Origin: Lysobacteraceae bacterium NML95-0200
GTDB taxonomy: Bacteria; Pseudomonadota; Gammaproteobacteria; Xanthomonadales; Xanthomonadaceae
NCBI GenBank assembly: GCA_002798255.1
Contig: NWQQ01000015.1
Location: forward strand, 1 to 48,074
Length of the DNA stretch: 48,074 nucleotides
Direction: 5' to 3'
Part shown: piece by piece, positions 15,505 to 24,384 of the stretch
Numbering within the stretch: position 1 is the first letter of the stretch
Layout of the letters: each line of letters starts with the position of its first letter
Translations under genes and position numbers: made by a program
Notes under the pieces: model-generated
Seen by the model: only the letters and a program-made list of their open reading frames with translations
The model's database searches: none
Told to the model about the DNA's origin: nothing

Positions 15505-17378
15505 CAATCCTTGCCTGCCGCACCATCGGCAGCGGCTGCGGGGTGGCTTTCTCCGTGCAACAACTGCTGCATCAACGCCACGGTTTCGGCTTCAATCTGT
15601 CGCATTTTTTCCGCCATTTTTTCGTTGGCGTATTTGGGCAGTTCCGGCTCGTGCATATCGGCCAGCGCCTGCATGCGGTATTCGCTGCGCTGGGTATACA
15701 GCTCGGCCAGTGCCTGTGCCTTGTCCGTGGCGATGCCGAGCGCCTCCAGCGCCAGCCGCGCACTGCGCATCGACGCATCGAAGGTTTCCCGAATCACATG
15801 ATCAGCTCCGGCGCGTTGCAGTTCATGACCATGATGCAAATCGTAGGCACGGGCGATAATCGGCAGCTTGGGATAGTGGCGACGCACAAAATGGATGATT
15901 TCCACCGCGCGGCTGCGATCATCAATCGCCACGATTAACAGCTTGGCCTCATGCAGCCCGGCCGAGGCCAAGAGTTCGGGACGGTTGGCATCGCCGTAAT
16001 AGGTTTTCAGGCCGAAACGGGTCAGCCCCTCGACGGTTTCGGCATGGTAGTCAATCACTGTGGAGTGGAAACCGCAGGCCGCCAGCATGCTGTTGATTTG
16101 TACGCCAAAGCGGCCATGGCCAAGCAGGATGATCGGCTTGTCTTCGCCAATCTCATCATGTGGTCGCTCTGCTGTCTGCGGTTGCCGGGCACTGCGCGTA
16201 GCCAGCCAGTCATGCAGCAGGAACAGCAATGGCGTTGCCAACATCGACAGCGCAATCACCAGTAGCAGACGATCAGCAATCAGTCGCGGCAGCAAATGGC
16301 TTTGCTTGCTGATGGACAGCAGCACGAAGCCGAATTCACCCGCCTGCGCCAGGCTGAACACGAACAATTTGTTGGCCGGACGCGAGAGCCGGAATACCCG
16401 CCCCAGCCCGTACAGCAGCAGCATCTTCAGCAGCAAAAGACCCAGGGTCAGGCCGAGAATCAGCCCCAGCTCCGCGCCTAGCAGCTTGAAGTTGATGCCG
16501 GCGCCAACGGTGATGAAGAACAGCCCGAGAAACAGCCCCTTGAATGGCTCCAGATGGCTTTCCAGCTCATGCCGGTAGGCACTCTCGGCCAGCGCCACCC
16601 CGGCGATGAAGCTGCCGAGCGCAGGCGAAAGGCCAATCACTGCCATCAGCTCGGCAATGCCGACCACCAGCATCAGGGTGAACAAGGTGAACATTTCGCG
16701 CAGTCCGGTACGGCTGATATGCCGGAATGCAGGCGGCACGATGCGGCGCACGCCAAACACAATCAACCACAGCACCAGCGCGGTGATCAGCGCCTGTAGC
16801 CAGACCGGTTCACCTGCCAGCAGGTTGATGGAGTGATCCACGCCCTCGGCCTTGGCCGCAGCGCCGGCGGCGCCCAGCAGCGGCAGCAGCGCCAGCATCG
16901 GAATCGCCGCCACATCCTGGAACAGCAGCACCATGAAGCTGGACTGCCCGCCCTGGCTGGACAGCAGCCCTTTCTCGCCCAGCGTTTGCAACACAATCGC
17001 GGTGGAGGACAGCGCCAGGATGCAACCGGCCGCCACCCCGATCTGCCAGCTTTGCCCCAGCAGTATCGCCACCAGGGCAATCAATGCCCCGGTCAGCCCG
17101 ACCTGCAGGCCACCAAGCCCAAGCAGCTTGTGCCGCAATGCCCACAGTTTGTGCGGCGCCAGTTCTAGCCCGACCAGAAACAGCATCATCACCACGCCAA
17201 ACTCGGCTACCTGCTGGATGCTTTCCACCTCCTTGCCGACCAGCCCCAGTACCGGACCGATGGTGATACCGGCCATCAGATAGCCCAATACCGAGCCCAG
17301 CCCGAAACGCTTGGAAACCAGCACCGCAGCCACGGCGGCAAACAGATAGATAAAGGCGTAAAGCAGGATTTGGCTCAT
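15504..17378 (-). CDS. Kef-type glutathione-regulated K+/H+ antiporter
   Basis: The 624-residue protein matches KefB/KefC architecture. A CPA2 antiporter domain of about 12 membrane segments covers residues 1-380, with GYLMAGITIGP and FLVGLEL early and SLAQAGEFGFVL later. A C-terminal RCK/TrkA-N domain follows, with the nucleotide fold IILLGHGRFGVQIN and IDYHAETVEGL. Kef systems expel K+ to acidify the cytoplasm when electrophiles form glutathione adducts. No kefF/kefG accessory gene is adjacent. The start at 17378 is the first ATG before the membrane domain; the open frame to 18416 only covers phhA antisense. Confidence 0.9.
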   Translation of the reverse strand: MSQILLYAFIYLFAAVAAVLVSKRFGLGSVLGYLMAGITIGPVLGLVGKEVESIQQVAEFGVVMMLFLVGLELAPHKLWALRHKLLGLGGLQVGLTGALIALVAILLGQSWQIGVAAGCILALSSTAIVLQTLGEKGLLSSQGGQSSFMVLLFQDVAAIPMLALLPLLGAAGAAAKAEGVDHSINLLAGEPVWLQALITALVLWLIVFGVRRIVPPAFRHISRTGLREMFTLFTLMLVVGIAELMAVIGLSPALGSFIAGVALAESAYRHELESHLEPFKGLFLGLFFITVGAGINFKLLGAELGLILGLTLGLLLLKMLLLYGLGRVFRLSRPANKLFVFSLAQAGEFGFVLLSISKQSHLLPRLIADRLLLVIALSMLATPLLFLLHDWLATRSARQPQTAERPHDEIGEDKPIILLGHGRFGVQINSMLAACGFHSTVIDYHAETVEGLTRFGLKTYYGDANRPELLASAGLHEAKLLIVAIDDRSRAVEIIHFVRRHYPKLPIIARAYDLHHGHELQRAGADHVIRETFDASMRSARLALEALGIATDKAQALAELYTQRSEYRMQALADMHEPELPKYANEKMAEKMRQIEAETVALMQQLLHGESHPAAAADGAAGKD

Positions 17379-17459
17379 GAAACACGCTCGTTGACAACCC
17401 AGACAGGATAGCCAGGGCGGCACAGGCGGCAAGTCATTTGCAGGATGGACACCATGCTT

Positions 17460-17489
17460 TTGCCGGATACCCCGCTCTGGCACTAGAAT
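17460..17489 (+). promoter_or_regulatory. Predicted sigma-70 promoter of phhA
   Basis: TTGCCG at 17460-17465 and TAGAAT at 17484-17489 are separated by 18 bases. Transcription would start about seven bases after the -10 element, at or next to the phhA ATG (17496), and no Shine-Dalgarno is visible. The mRNA may therefore be leaderless. Confidence 0.5.
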
Positions 17490-17495
17490 CAGGCC

Positions 17496-18386
17496 ATGAA
17501 CAGCACACCCCGCCGCGTAGAAAATATCATCACTGACAAGGGCAAAGTGCCGGTATATGCCACCGGCGTTGTTGAGCAGCCCTGGGACGACTACAGCGCC
17601 GAAGAACATACCACCTGGCGCACGCTGTACCTGCGTCAGCGTGCGCTTTTGGTCGGTCGCGCTGCCGATGAGTTTCTTGCCGCGCAGGATGCAATGGGCA
17701 TGAGCGAAGCGGCCATCCCCAAGTTCAGCGACATCAACCAGGCGCTGCAAAAAGCCACCGGCTGGCAAATCATCGGCGTGGAAGGCTTGCTGCCGGAGCT
17801 GGACTTTTTCGACCATCTTGCCAATCGCCGTTTTCCGGTGACCTGGTGGATTCGCCGCCCCGACCAAATCGACTACATCGAAGAGCCTGACTTGTTCCAC
17901 GACCTGTTTGGTCATGTGCCGCTGCTGATGCTGCCGGTGTTTGCCGACTACATGGAAGCCTATGGCCGCGGCGGCGTGAAGGCGCATGGCATCGGCCCGG
18001 AAGCCCTGATGCACCTGACCCGGCTGTACTGGTACACGGTGGAGTTTGGCCTGATTCAACAGGCTGACGGCCTGCGCATCTATGGCGCCGGGATTGTTTC
18101 TTCCAAGGGCGAGAGCCTGTATGCGCTGGAATCGGATGCGCCCAACCGCATTGGCTTCGACCTTGAGCGCATCATGCGCACCCGTTACCGCATCGACACC
18201 TACCAAAAGACCTATTTCGTCATCGACAGCTTCGAGCAACTGATGAACGCCACCCACCCGGATTTCGCCCCCATTTACCAGCGTGTATCCACCCTGCCTG
18301 CCATCCCCGCAGGTGATGTGCTGGAAGGCGACAAGGTCATCCAGCGTGGCAGCGGTGAAGGCTGGGCAACCGACGCGGATGTTTAA
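17496..18386 (+). CDS. phhA: Phenylalanine-4-hydroxylase
   Basis: Non-heme iron, pterin-dependent monooxygenase that converts L-phenylalanine to L-tyrosine. The 296-residue bacterial-type protein shows the iron ligands His 135 and His 140 in FHDLFGH and Glu 183 in YWYTVEFG, plus the IYGAGIVSSKGES segment. No N-terminal ACT regulatory domain is present, as usual in bacteria. It is divergent from the Kef gene. No pterin dehydratase gene (phhB) is adjacent; folE at 2537 could feed pterin synthesis. Confidence 0.95.
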   Translation: MNSTPRRVENIITDKGKVPVYATGVVEQPWDDYSAEEHTTWRTLYLRQRALLVGRAADEFLAAQDAMGMSEAAIPKFSDINQALQKATGWQIIGVEGLLPELDFFDHLANRRFPVTWWIRRPDQIDYIEEPDLFHDLFGHVPLLMLPVFADYMEAYGRGGVKAHGIGPEALMHLTRLYWYTVEFGLIQQADGLRIYGAGIVSSKGESLYALESDAPNRIGFDLERIMRTRYRIDTYQKTYFVIDSFEQLMNATHPDFAPIYQRVSTLPAIPAGDVLEGDKVIQRGSGEGWATDADV

Positions 18387-18393
18387 TCGCCTC

Positions 18394-18426
18394 AAGAATC
18401 TATTCAAAAATTCCAAATAGATTCTT
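18394..18426. repeat. AT-rich inverted repeat after phhA
   Basis: AAGAATCTATT and AATAGATTCTT are exact 11-base reverse complements around an 11-base spacer, starting eight bases after the phhA stop. The stem is mostly A/T, so a terminator is only one option. The left arm shares AATCTATTCA with 18462-18471 just before the HipA-like gene, which hints at a regulatory site. Confidence 0.55.
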
Positions 18427-18467
18427 ACAACTCTTTGAATTAAAAATTTTTTATTCTTGAAAATCTA

Positions 18468-18496
18468 TTCATGCCTTGATTCAATCAAGGCATGAA
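18468..18496. promoter_or_regulatory. Perfect palindrome covering the start codon of the HipA-like gene
   Basis: TTCATGCCTTGAT and ATCAAGGCATGAA are exact 13-base reverse complements around TCA. The right arm contains the ATG at 18492. A possible promoter, TTGAAA at 18457-18462 and TTCAAT at 18480-18485 (17-base spacing), would place its -10 inside the palindrome. The protein carries its own N-terminal DNA-binding domain, so autorepression at this site is the simplest reading; it is an inference. Confidence 0.7.
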
Positions 18497-19871
18497 CACC
18501 GACGCCCGCCAACAAGCACTTGTTTCCTGGTTGCGCCAGCATGGCCCGGCCAGTGCACGCGCCATCGCGACCGTGCTCGGTGTCAGCCAGCCCACGGTTT
18601 CGCGGCTGATCCAGCGCACGCCGGAAGTCATCACCATCGGACAGGCACGTGCCACCCGCTATGCACTGGCACATACACTGGGACGCGAAGGCAGCTGCTG
18701 GCCGCTGTACCGGCTTAATGCCGACGCACGTCCGGAGCGTCTGGGCACACTGCAAAGCCTGCACGGCGGCGGCTTCCTTTTCCAGCCGGATCAACCGCTG
18801 CCCGCCTTCACTCACGGTGATTTCCACAACGGCCTATATCCGGGGCTGCCATGGTTCCTGGATGATCTGCGCCCACAGGGCTTTCTGGGACGCGCTTTCG
18901 CAAGGCGTGTAGCCCGCCAGATTGGCGCAACCCCCGACCTCACGCTTTGGCGCAGCGATGACATCGTGCGCGCTCTGCTGCAGTCTGGCGAGGATTTGCC
19001 CGGCGACCTGATTCTGGGCGATGAGGCATTGCAGGCCGCAATGCGCGCGGTATTGCAAGCTACGCATGTCATTGATGCTGCCGATGCCGCTGCGGCCTTT
19101 GCCGAGCTGGCGGAAAACGCCCTGCGCGGCGAAGCCATCGGCTCATCCGCAGGTGGCGAGCAGCCCAAATTCACCGCAACCGTGCGCGAGGACGATGGAC
19201 AGCTATATCCATCCATTATCAAATTCAGTGAGCACCATGACAGCGCTGCCGGCAGGCGCTGGGCCGATTTGCTCGCCTGCGAGCAGCTGGCTGCACAGCT
19301 GTTGCAGCAATATGGCATTCCCGCCAGCCACAACCGCCTGCTCCAATACCAGGGACGCACTTTTCTGCAAGTACGGCGTTTTGACCGCAGCACCAATGGC
19401 GGGCGCCACGGCTTTATCTCGCTGGCAGCCGTGGATGCGGCGTTCTACGGCCATGGCCGCATTGACTGGTGGCGTTTTGCCGATGAACTGCATGGTGATG
19501 GCTGGCTTGCTGCCGACGATGCCCGGAAACTGCGCATCATTGGCTGGTTTGGAGCATTGATTGGCAATAGCGACATGCATCTGGGCAATGCCGGATTGAT
19601 GCTCGGCAACGAGCGACCATTGGCGCTGGCACCGGTTTACGACATGCTGCCGATGCTGTGGCGCCCCAGTGCGCATGGCGAAGTGGTGGCACGCGACTTC
19701 CAGATTGCGCTCCCCAGCCCGCAGCACCTTGAAGATTGGCGCCTGGCCGCGCAAATGGCTCTGGCATTCTGGCAGCAGGCGCAGGCATTGGCGCCCCTGT
19801 CGCCGGACTTTCACCAGATTGCGGCCATCTGTGAAACCCGCCTGCATCAGGCCATCACCCGCTTTGGCTGA
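18492..19871 (+). CDS. HipA-family kinase-like protein with own winged-helix domain (YjjJ/HipH type)
   Basis: The 459-residue protein starts with a winged helix-turn-helix (about 1-60: [19 protein letters not shown]), then a HipA-like kinase fold. Seen are [10 protein letters not shown] (218-227) for the ATP loop, Lys 244 in SIIKFS, catalytic Asp 361 in GNSDMHLGN and metal-binding Asp 384 in VYDMLPM. Classical HipA is paired with a separate HipB antitoxin; here the DNA-binding part is fused at the N terminus, as in E. coli YjjJ (HipH). No hipB-like gene is adjacent. The AT-rich upstream region contrasts with its neighbours. Confidence 0.85.
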   Translation: MNTDARQQALVSWLRQHGPASARAIATVLGVSQPTVSRLIQRTPEVITIGQARATRYALAHTLGREGSCWPLYRLNADARPERLGTLQSLHGGGFLFQPDQPLPAFTHGDFHNGLYPGLPWFLDDLRPQGFLGRAFARRVARQIGATPDLTLWRSDDIVRALLQSGEDLPGDLILGDEALQAAMRAVLQATHVIDAADAAAAFAELAENALRGEAIGSSAGGEQPKFTATVREDDGQLYPSIIKFSEHHDSAAGRRWADLLACEQLAAQLLQQYGIPASHNRLLQYQGRTFLQVRRFDRSTNGGRHGFISLAAVDAAFYGHGRIDWWRFADELHGDGWLAADDARKLRIIGWFGALIGNSDMHLGNAGLMLGNERPLALAPVYDMLPMLWRPSAHGEVVARDFQIALPSPQHLEDWRLAAQMALAFWQQAQALAPLSPDFHQIAAICETRLHQAITRFG

Positions 19872-19938
19872 TGCATTTGACAGCAGCCCGGTGCATACCA
19901 GCCGCTACAATGGCAGCTCGCCTTCCGGAGAACTTTTC

Positions 19939-20967
19939 ATGCCTCAAGACCATTCCCCCGTTCCATTGACCCGCTTCTTGATTGAAGAAGAGCGCCAGGG
20001 CCATATCAACGCGCAATTGCGCCTGCTGATTGAAGTGGTGGCGCGTGCCTGCAAACGCATCTCGGTATCGGTCGGCAAGGGCGCATTGGGCGGCGTACTG
20101 GGCGATGCCGGTACCGGCAATATCCAGGGCGAGGCACAAAAGAAACTGGACGTGATTGCCAATGACGTGCTGCTGGAAGCCAATGCCTGGGGGGGACATC
20201 TGGCCGGGATTGCCTCGGAGGAAATGGATCACAGCCAGCCGATTCCCGATGCACATCCGCGCGGCAACTATCTGCTGCTATTTGACCCCCTGGACGGTAG
20301 CTCCAATATTGATGTGAACGTCTCAATCGGTACCATTTTCTCGGTGCTGCGCTGCCCCGAGGGGGTGACCGTGCCAGAAGACGCCCATTTTTTGCAGCCC
20401 GGCCGTGAACAAGTAGCGGCTGGCTACTGCGTGTATGGCCCTGCGACCACGCTGATTCTGACTGTCGGTCACGGCGTACACCAATTCACCCTGGATCGTG
20501 AGCAGGGCAGCTTTGTGCTGACCCAGCGTGGCATGACGGTACCGGAAGAAACCAAAGAGTTCGCCATCAACATGTCCAACAAACGCCATTGGGAAGCGCC
20601 AATGCAGCAATATGTGGATGACCTGCTGGTCGGCAAGGAAGGGCCGCGCGGCAAGGATTTCAACATGCGCTGGATTGCCTCGATGGTGGCCGATGTGCAC
20701 CGCATCCTGACCCGCGGCGGCATTTTTATCTATCCCTGGGACAAGAAAGACCCCGGCAAGCCCGGCAAACTGCGCCTGATGTACGAGGCCAATCCGATGA
20801 GCTTCCTCATCGAACAGGCCGGTGGTGCCGCCACCAATGGCCGCCAGCGCATCATGGATATTGCGCCTTCCGAGCTGCACCAGCGCGTGCCGGTGTTCCT
20901 GGGCTCGAAAAAGGAAGTGGAAACAGCCACCCGCTATCACCGCGACCACGACGCGAAAGCGCAATGA
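19939..20967 (+). CDS. fbp: Class 1 fructose-1,6-bisphosphatase
   Basis: Hydrolyses fructose 1,6-bisphosphate to fructose 6-phosphate in gluconeogenesis. The 342-residue protein shows the metal-binding [25 protein letters not shown] segment (around 115-139, given here in overlapping parts: [11 protein letters not shown] and VSIGTIFSV), [17 protein letters not shown] early, and the C-terminal [17 protein letters not shown] substrate site. GGAG lies before the ATG at 19939. Its stop overlaps the next gene by four bases, so the two are coupled. Confidence 0.95.
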   Translation: MPQDHSPVPLTRFLIEEERQGHINAQLRLLIEVVARACKRISVSVGKGALGGVLGDAGTGNIQGEAQKKLDVIANDVLLEANAWGGHLAGIASEEMDHSQPIPDAHPRGNYLLLFDPLDGSSNIDVNVSIGTIFSVLRCPEGVTVPEDAHFLQPGREQVAAGYCVYGPATTLILTVGHGVHQFTLDREQGSFVLTQRGMTVPEETKEFAINMSNKRHWEAPMQQYVDDLLVGKEGPRGKDFNMRWIASMVADVHRILTRGGIFIYPWDKKDPGKPGKLRLMYEANPMSFLIEQAGGAATNGRQRIMDIAPSELHQRVPVFLGSKKEVETATRYHRDHDAKAQ

Positions 20968-21662
20968 GCCACGCCGATTTCATTGAAGTCTATGCAGATG
21001 TCCTGCCCGCAACGCTTTGCGGGCAGATTATCGAAAGGATGAAAACCGCTGCACTGACACCCGGCCAAACCGGGGGCGGCGTGTTTCCCGAGCTGAAGAA
21101 CAGCCGTGACCTTGCCATCGACAACCAGCCGGAATGGCAGGCCATCAAGCAGCAAATCAATCTGGCCATGCTGGGCTGTTTTCGCCAGTACCTGCGCCGC
21201 TATCCGCAAGCATTGATTGCACCCCTGATGCTGCAAGTACCGGGCAGGGACGGCCAGCCCAAACGCCTTGCCGCAGAAGATTTCGCTGACATCTCCGATG
21301 AACTGCTGACCGCACTGATTACCCGCTGTTTCCAGCCTGGCGGCATCAATTTGCAGTGGTATCAGGCCGGTGTTGGCGGCTATCCATACTGGCATTGCGA
21401 GCTGTATCCACGCGATGCCTCGGCACATACCCTGCATCGCCATCTGCTGTGGACGCTGTATCTGAACGATGATTTTGCCGAAGGCGAAACCGAATTTTTA
21501 TTCCAGGCGCGCAAAATCGCCCCCAAAACCGGCAGCCTGCTGATTGCGCCGACTGCTTTCACCCATACCCATCGCGGCAACCGCCCCGAAGGCGGCGACA
21601 AATTCATCGCCACCAGCTGGATTGAATTCCGGCCTGCCTCACAAATCTACGGCAGGCGCTGA
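20964..21662 (+). CDS. 2OG-Fe(II) oxygenase-like protein
   Basis: The 232-residue protein resembles prolyl-hydroxylase-type 2-oxoglutarate/iron oxygenases. A predicted facial triad is His 144 and Glu 146 in YWHCELYP and a distal His (201 or 203) in THTHRGNRP, followed by Lys 213, which could bind 2-oxoglutarate. GETEFLF and [10 protein letters not shown] are typical core strands. The motif reads HxE rather than the commoner HxD. The start overlaps the fbp stop (ATGA). Its 3' end overlaps the convergent histidine kinase gene by 24 bases. Substrate unknown. Confidence 0.72.
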   Translation: MSHADFIEVYADVLPATLCGQIIERMKTAALTPGQTGGGVFPELKNSRDLAIDNQPEWQAIKQQINLAMLGCFRQYLRRYPQALIAPLMLQVPGRDGQPKRLAAEDFADISDELLTALITRCFQPGGINLQWYQAGVGGYPYWHCELYPRDASAHTLHRHLLWTLYLNDDFAEGETEFLFQARKIAPKTGSLLIAPTAFTHTHRGNRPEGGDKFIATSWIEFRPASQIYGRR

Positions 21663-22436
21663 TTGCCCCTCGTGCCCGGGCAGCAGCAGATGAATGCTGC
21701 ACCCTTTGCCGGGTGAAGATTCCGCCCAAATCTGCCCGCCATGCCGGGCAACGATGGTTTGCGCAATGGCAAGCCCAAGCCCATCTCCCGCACCCTGCTT
21801 GGTGCTGTGCAGGCGCTGGAAGGGTTCAAATGGCTGCCCAGCATCGCGCAATTCCATGCCAATCCCCTGGTCGCGGATTTCCACATGCAGTCCCCCGGGC
21901 GTATTTTCACCACGGATACAGACATCCACGCGGCCCTTGCCTGCAGAAAACTTCCAGCTGTTTTCCAGTACCTTGAGCAACAAGGTTTTCAGTAGCGACT
22001 CATCACCGCAGACCTGCAAGCCAGGCTGGACATCCAAACCGACCTCCAGTTGCGGCCAAAGTGCACTCAAGTCCATGACCACCCAGTCGACAAGAAAATC
22101 CAGTGCTACCGGCTGATATTTCAGTGTTGCGCGCCCCACGCGCGAATACTCCAGAAGTGCGTCTATCAAGGCGCCACTCCTGGCTGCGGCATGCTGGATT
22201 TGCTCGATACTGCGCTCCACCAGGGCCGTGTCTTGTGCCTGCAAACCCTGCTGCAAACGCAGGGCAAAACCCTCAATGGCGCGCAGCGGCGCACGCAAAT
22301 CGTGCGAAATGCCAAATACCAGTGCCTGCTGCTGCTTTTGCAGCGCGTGCAGCTGCGATTCGGCGGCCTGCAAGCGCCGTTCAAGCGCAAGCGGCGCTCG
22401 CGTCTGTTTACCCGTTGTATCGGTATCGCTTTTCAT
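21639..22436 (-). CDS. Soluble orphan sensor histidine kinase
   Basis: The 265-residue protein has no membrane segment and no recognisable sensor domain. A coiled coil (about 17-38) leads into a HisKA domain with His 45 in FGISHDLRAPLRAI, then a HATPase domain with LLLKVLENSWKFS, DQGIGMEL and GDGLGLAIAQTIVARHGG. The kinase core resembles those of phytochrome-type and PAS kinases, but the input module is missing. No response regulator gene is adjacent, so partner and signal are unknown. Confidence 0.85.
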   Translation of the reverse strand: MKSDTDTTGKQTRAPLALERRLQAAESQLHALQKQQQALVFGISHDLRAPLRAIEGFALRLQQGLQAQDTALVERSIEQIQHAAARSGALIDALLEYSRVGRATLKYQPVALDFLVDWVVMDLSALWPQLEVGLDVQPGLQVCGDESLLKTLLLKVLENSWKFSAGKGRVDVCIRGENTPGGLHVEIRDQGIGMELRDAGQPFEPFQRLHSTKQGAGDGLGLAIAQTIVARHGGQIWAESSPGKGCSIHLLLPGHEGQSAPAVDL

Positions 22437-22528
22437 CAGTTAAAGCTAATACAACATGCGGTTATGCTGCGTGAAAACGGCAAGCCCATCCCGTCCGGCA
22501 TACACTCTTGTTTCCCTGCATAGCCGCC

Positions 22529-24004
22529 ATGCTCATGTCTGCAACCTTCTCTGCCTTGCACGATTTATGGAACGCTTTCTGGCGCATTCCGCATATCACC
22601 GCCTGGATAAGCGCGATATGGGTCTGCTATCTGGTCTGGCTGGCCGGCTGGATTGTGCTGCAAAAACGCGAGCCTGCCGCTACCCTGAGCTGGCTGCTCA
22701 GCCTCGCCCTGCTGCCCATTCTGGGCTTTGTCATCTATTACTGGTTTGGGCCGCAAAAAATCAAACGCCACCGGCTGCGTCGTGACAACTGCAAGGTGAA
22801 TTTATGCCCTGCGCCAAACCCGAACGACAATCCCGAATATGCCGAGCTGCAACATATGGTTTTTTCCAGCACCGGGCTTCCGCCAAGCTCGGCGCAAAGT
22901 GTGCAGATGCTGGTCGATGGCGGCGGCAAATATCCACGGCTGCTTGAGGATATTGCCGCTGCACGGCAGCTGATTCATATCGAGTATTACATCTATCAGC
23001 CCGACCAAAGCGGCACCGCCCTGCGTGATGCCCTGACAGATGCCGCCCGGCGCGGCGTCAAGGTCAGGCTGCTGGTGGATGCCGTCGGCTCGGCCAGGGC
23101 TTCGCAAAAATTCTTCCAGCCCCTGGTAGAAGCAGGTGGCGAAGTGGCACGCTTTCATCCAATGCGCTTTGACGGGATATTTCGCTTCTGGAAACGTCCC
23201 TGGCTCAATCTGCGCACCCACCGCAAGATTGTGGTGATTGATAACCACATTGCCTACGTCGGCGGCATCAATATCACCGATGAGCAGGATGAGCGCATCA
23301 ATCCGCTGGCCTATCGCGACCTGCATCTGCGCATTGAAGGCAATGCTGTGCTGGAATTGCAGCAGGTCTTTGCCGAAGACTGGATTTATGCCCGCCCCGG
23401 CCAGCACGCATGGATCGATGCCATGGCCGACCAGCCTGCCACTGCGGCAAGTGGCGCAATCGCCATGCAGATTATCGCCTCGGGACCGGATTCAGACTGG
23501 GAGGCCATCCATCGTGCGCATGTCTCGGCCATTCATGCAGCCAGAAAGCGGGTGTGGCTGACCACGCCTTATTTTGTGCCCGGTGAGGCCGGCAGAATGG
23601 CGCTCACCTCTGCCGCACTGGGCGGGCTGGATGTGCGCCTGCTGGTACCGAGAATGAGTGACAACCGCCTGGTCACCTATGCCGCCCGCTCCTACTATGC
23701 CGAACTGCTGCGCGCCGGCGTCAGGATTTACGAATACGGCCCCAGGCTTTTGCACAGCAAAACCCTGCTGATTGATGATGACCTGGCCTTGATTGGCACC
23801 GCCAATTTCGACCATCGCAGCTTCCGGCTGAACTTCGAAGTGCAAGCCTTGATTCAGGACAGCGGCGTTGCCTTGCAACTGAAAAAACAGCTTGAAAGCG
23901 AATTTGCCCATACCCCCCAGGTGAAACTGGATGAAAGCAAAAAACCGCTGCTGAGCGCCCGCCTGCCAGAGGCCATTGCCCGGCTGATGTCACCACTACT
24001 TTGA
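22529..24004 (+). CDS. cls: Cardiolipin synthase
   Basis: Inner-membrane phospholipase D-type enzyme that joins two phosphatidylglycerols into cardiolipin and glycerol. Two N-terminal membrane segments (about 28-48 and 58-78) are followed by two PLD motifs: HRKIVVIDNHIAYVGGINI and HSKTLLIDDDLALIGTANFD. The 491-residue length is usual for ClsA-type enzymes. ATG at 22529 or 22535 are both possible starts. It faces away from the histidine kinase, with a 92-base gap, and is followed by the MITE-like element. Confidence 0.93.
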   Translation: MLMSATFSALHDLWNAFWRIPHITAWISAIWVCYLVWLAGWIVLQKREPAATLSWLLSLALLPILGFVIYYWFGPQKIKRHRLRRDNCKVNLCPAPNPNDNPEYAELQHMVFSSTGLPPSSAQSVQMLVDGGGKYPRLLEDIAAARQLIHIEYYIYQPDQSGTALRDALTDAARRGVKVRLLVDAVGSARASQKFFQPLVEAGGEVARFHPMRFDGIFRFWKRPWLNLRTHRKIVVIDNHIAYVGGINITDEQDERINPLAYRDLHLRIEGNAVLELQQVFAEDWIYARPGQHAWIDAMADQPATAASGAIAMQIIASGPDSDWEAIHRAHVSAIHAARKRVWLTTPYFVPGEAGRMALTSAALGGLDVRLLVPRMSDNRLVTYAARSYYAELLRAGVRIYEYGPRLLHSKTLLIDDDLALIGTANFDHRSFRLNFEVQALIQDSGVALQLKKQLESEFAHTPQVKLDESKKPLLSARLPEAIARLMSPLL

Positions 24005-24033
24005 GGCGCCAAGTGCCTGTTCAAAGGCGCTAA

Positions 24034-24300
24034 GAGCCTGTTCAAGGTCTCTTCTCGGTACCCGCAAGTGCAGCCCATGTGCAGGGGCAAGACGCATGCC
24101 GCCGCCAAGACTGGCTGTCTTGGCAAGGTGTGCAACAAAGCACCTGTGCATGGGCTGCCTTGCCCAATGGGTTGCACCGCAAAGGCGGCATCTGCGCTGT
24201 TGCAAATGCTCGCCGGGCCACCAGCCCGCCTGCGCTTTGCGTCTTGCATCTACCGCCTTTGCGAAGCAACGGATGCCAAGAAGAGACTTTGAATAGGCTC
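24034..24300. mobile_element. MITE-like element with 22-base terminal inverted repeats
   Basis: The left end GAGCCTGTTCAAGGTCTCTT and the reverse complement of the right end GAGCCTATTCAAAGTCTCTT match at 18 of 20 bases, and the match continues for two more. Both ends are flanked by TAA, a 3-base target duplication as in some IS5-family elements. The 267-base body has no convincing gene but holds nested inverted repeats: GCCAAGAC/GTCTTGGC (24104-24124), a copy of CAGCCCATG facing CATGGGCTG, and GCAAAGGCGG/CCGCCTTTGC. It fills the 380-base gap between cls and the next gene. A non-autonomous element mobilised by an IS5-type transposase is likely. Confidence 0.72.
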
Positions 24301-24384
24301 TAACGGCAGTTTTCAGCGACTCAGTGGTTCTGCGGCCTGCAGCGCAAATCGTTACACTCTGGTTTTCCGTTGTGGAAGCGCCCC

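Noticed and set aside
17379-18416. N-terminal extension of the Kef gene across phhA
   Set aside because: It lies antisense to phhA, and Kef homology and the first membrane helix start at the ATG at 17378.
18476-18489. TTGATTCAATCAA as an FNR box
   Set aside because: The half-sites are separated by three bases instead of four, and the sequence is fully explained as the centre of a longer palindrome.
19877-19911. TTGACA and TACAAT as a promoter for fbp
   Set aside because: The two elements are 23 bases apart, too far for a standard sigma-70 promoter.
24068-24303. Short overlapping open frames within the MITE-like element
   Set aside because: Several frames on both strands are open at once because of inverted-repeat structure; none has a ribosome binding site or known domain.
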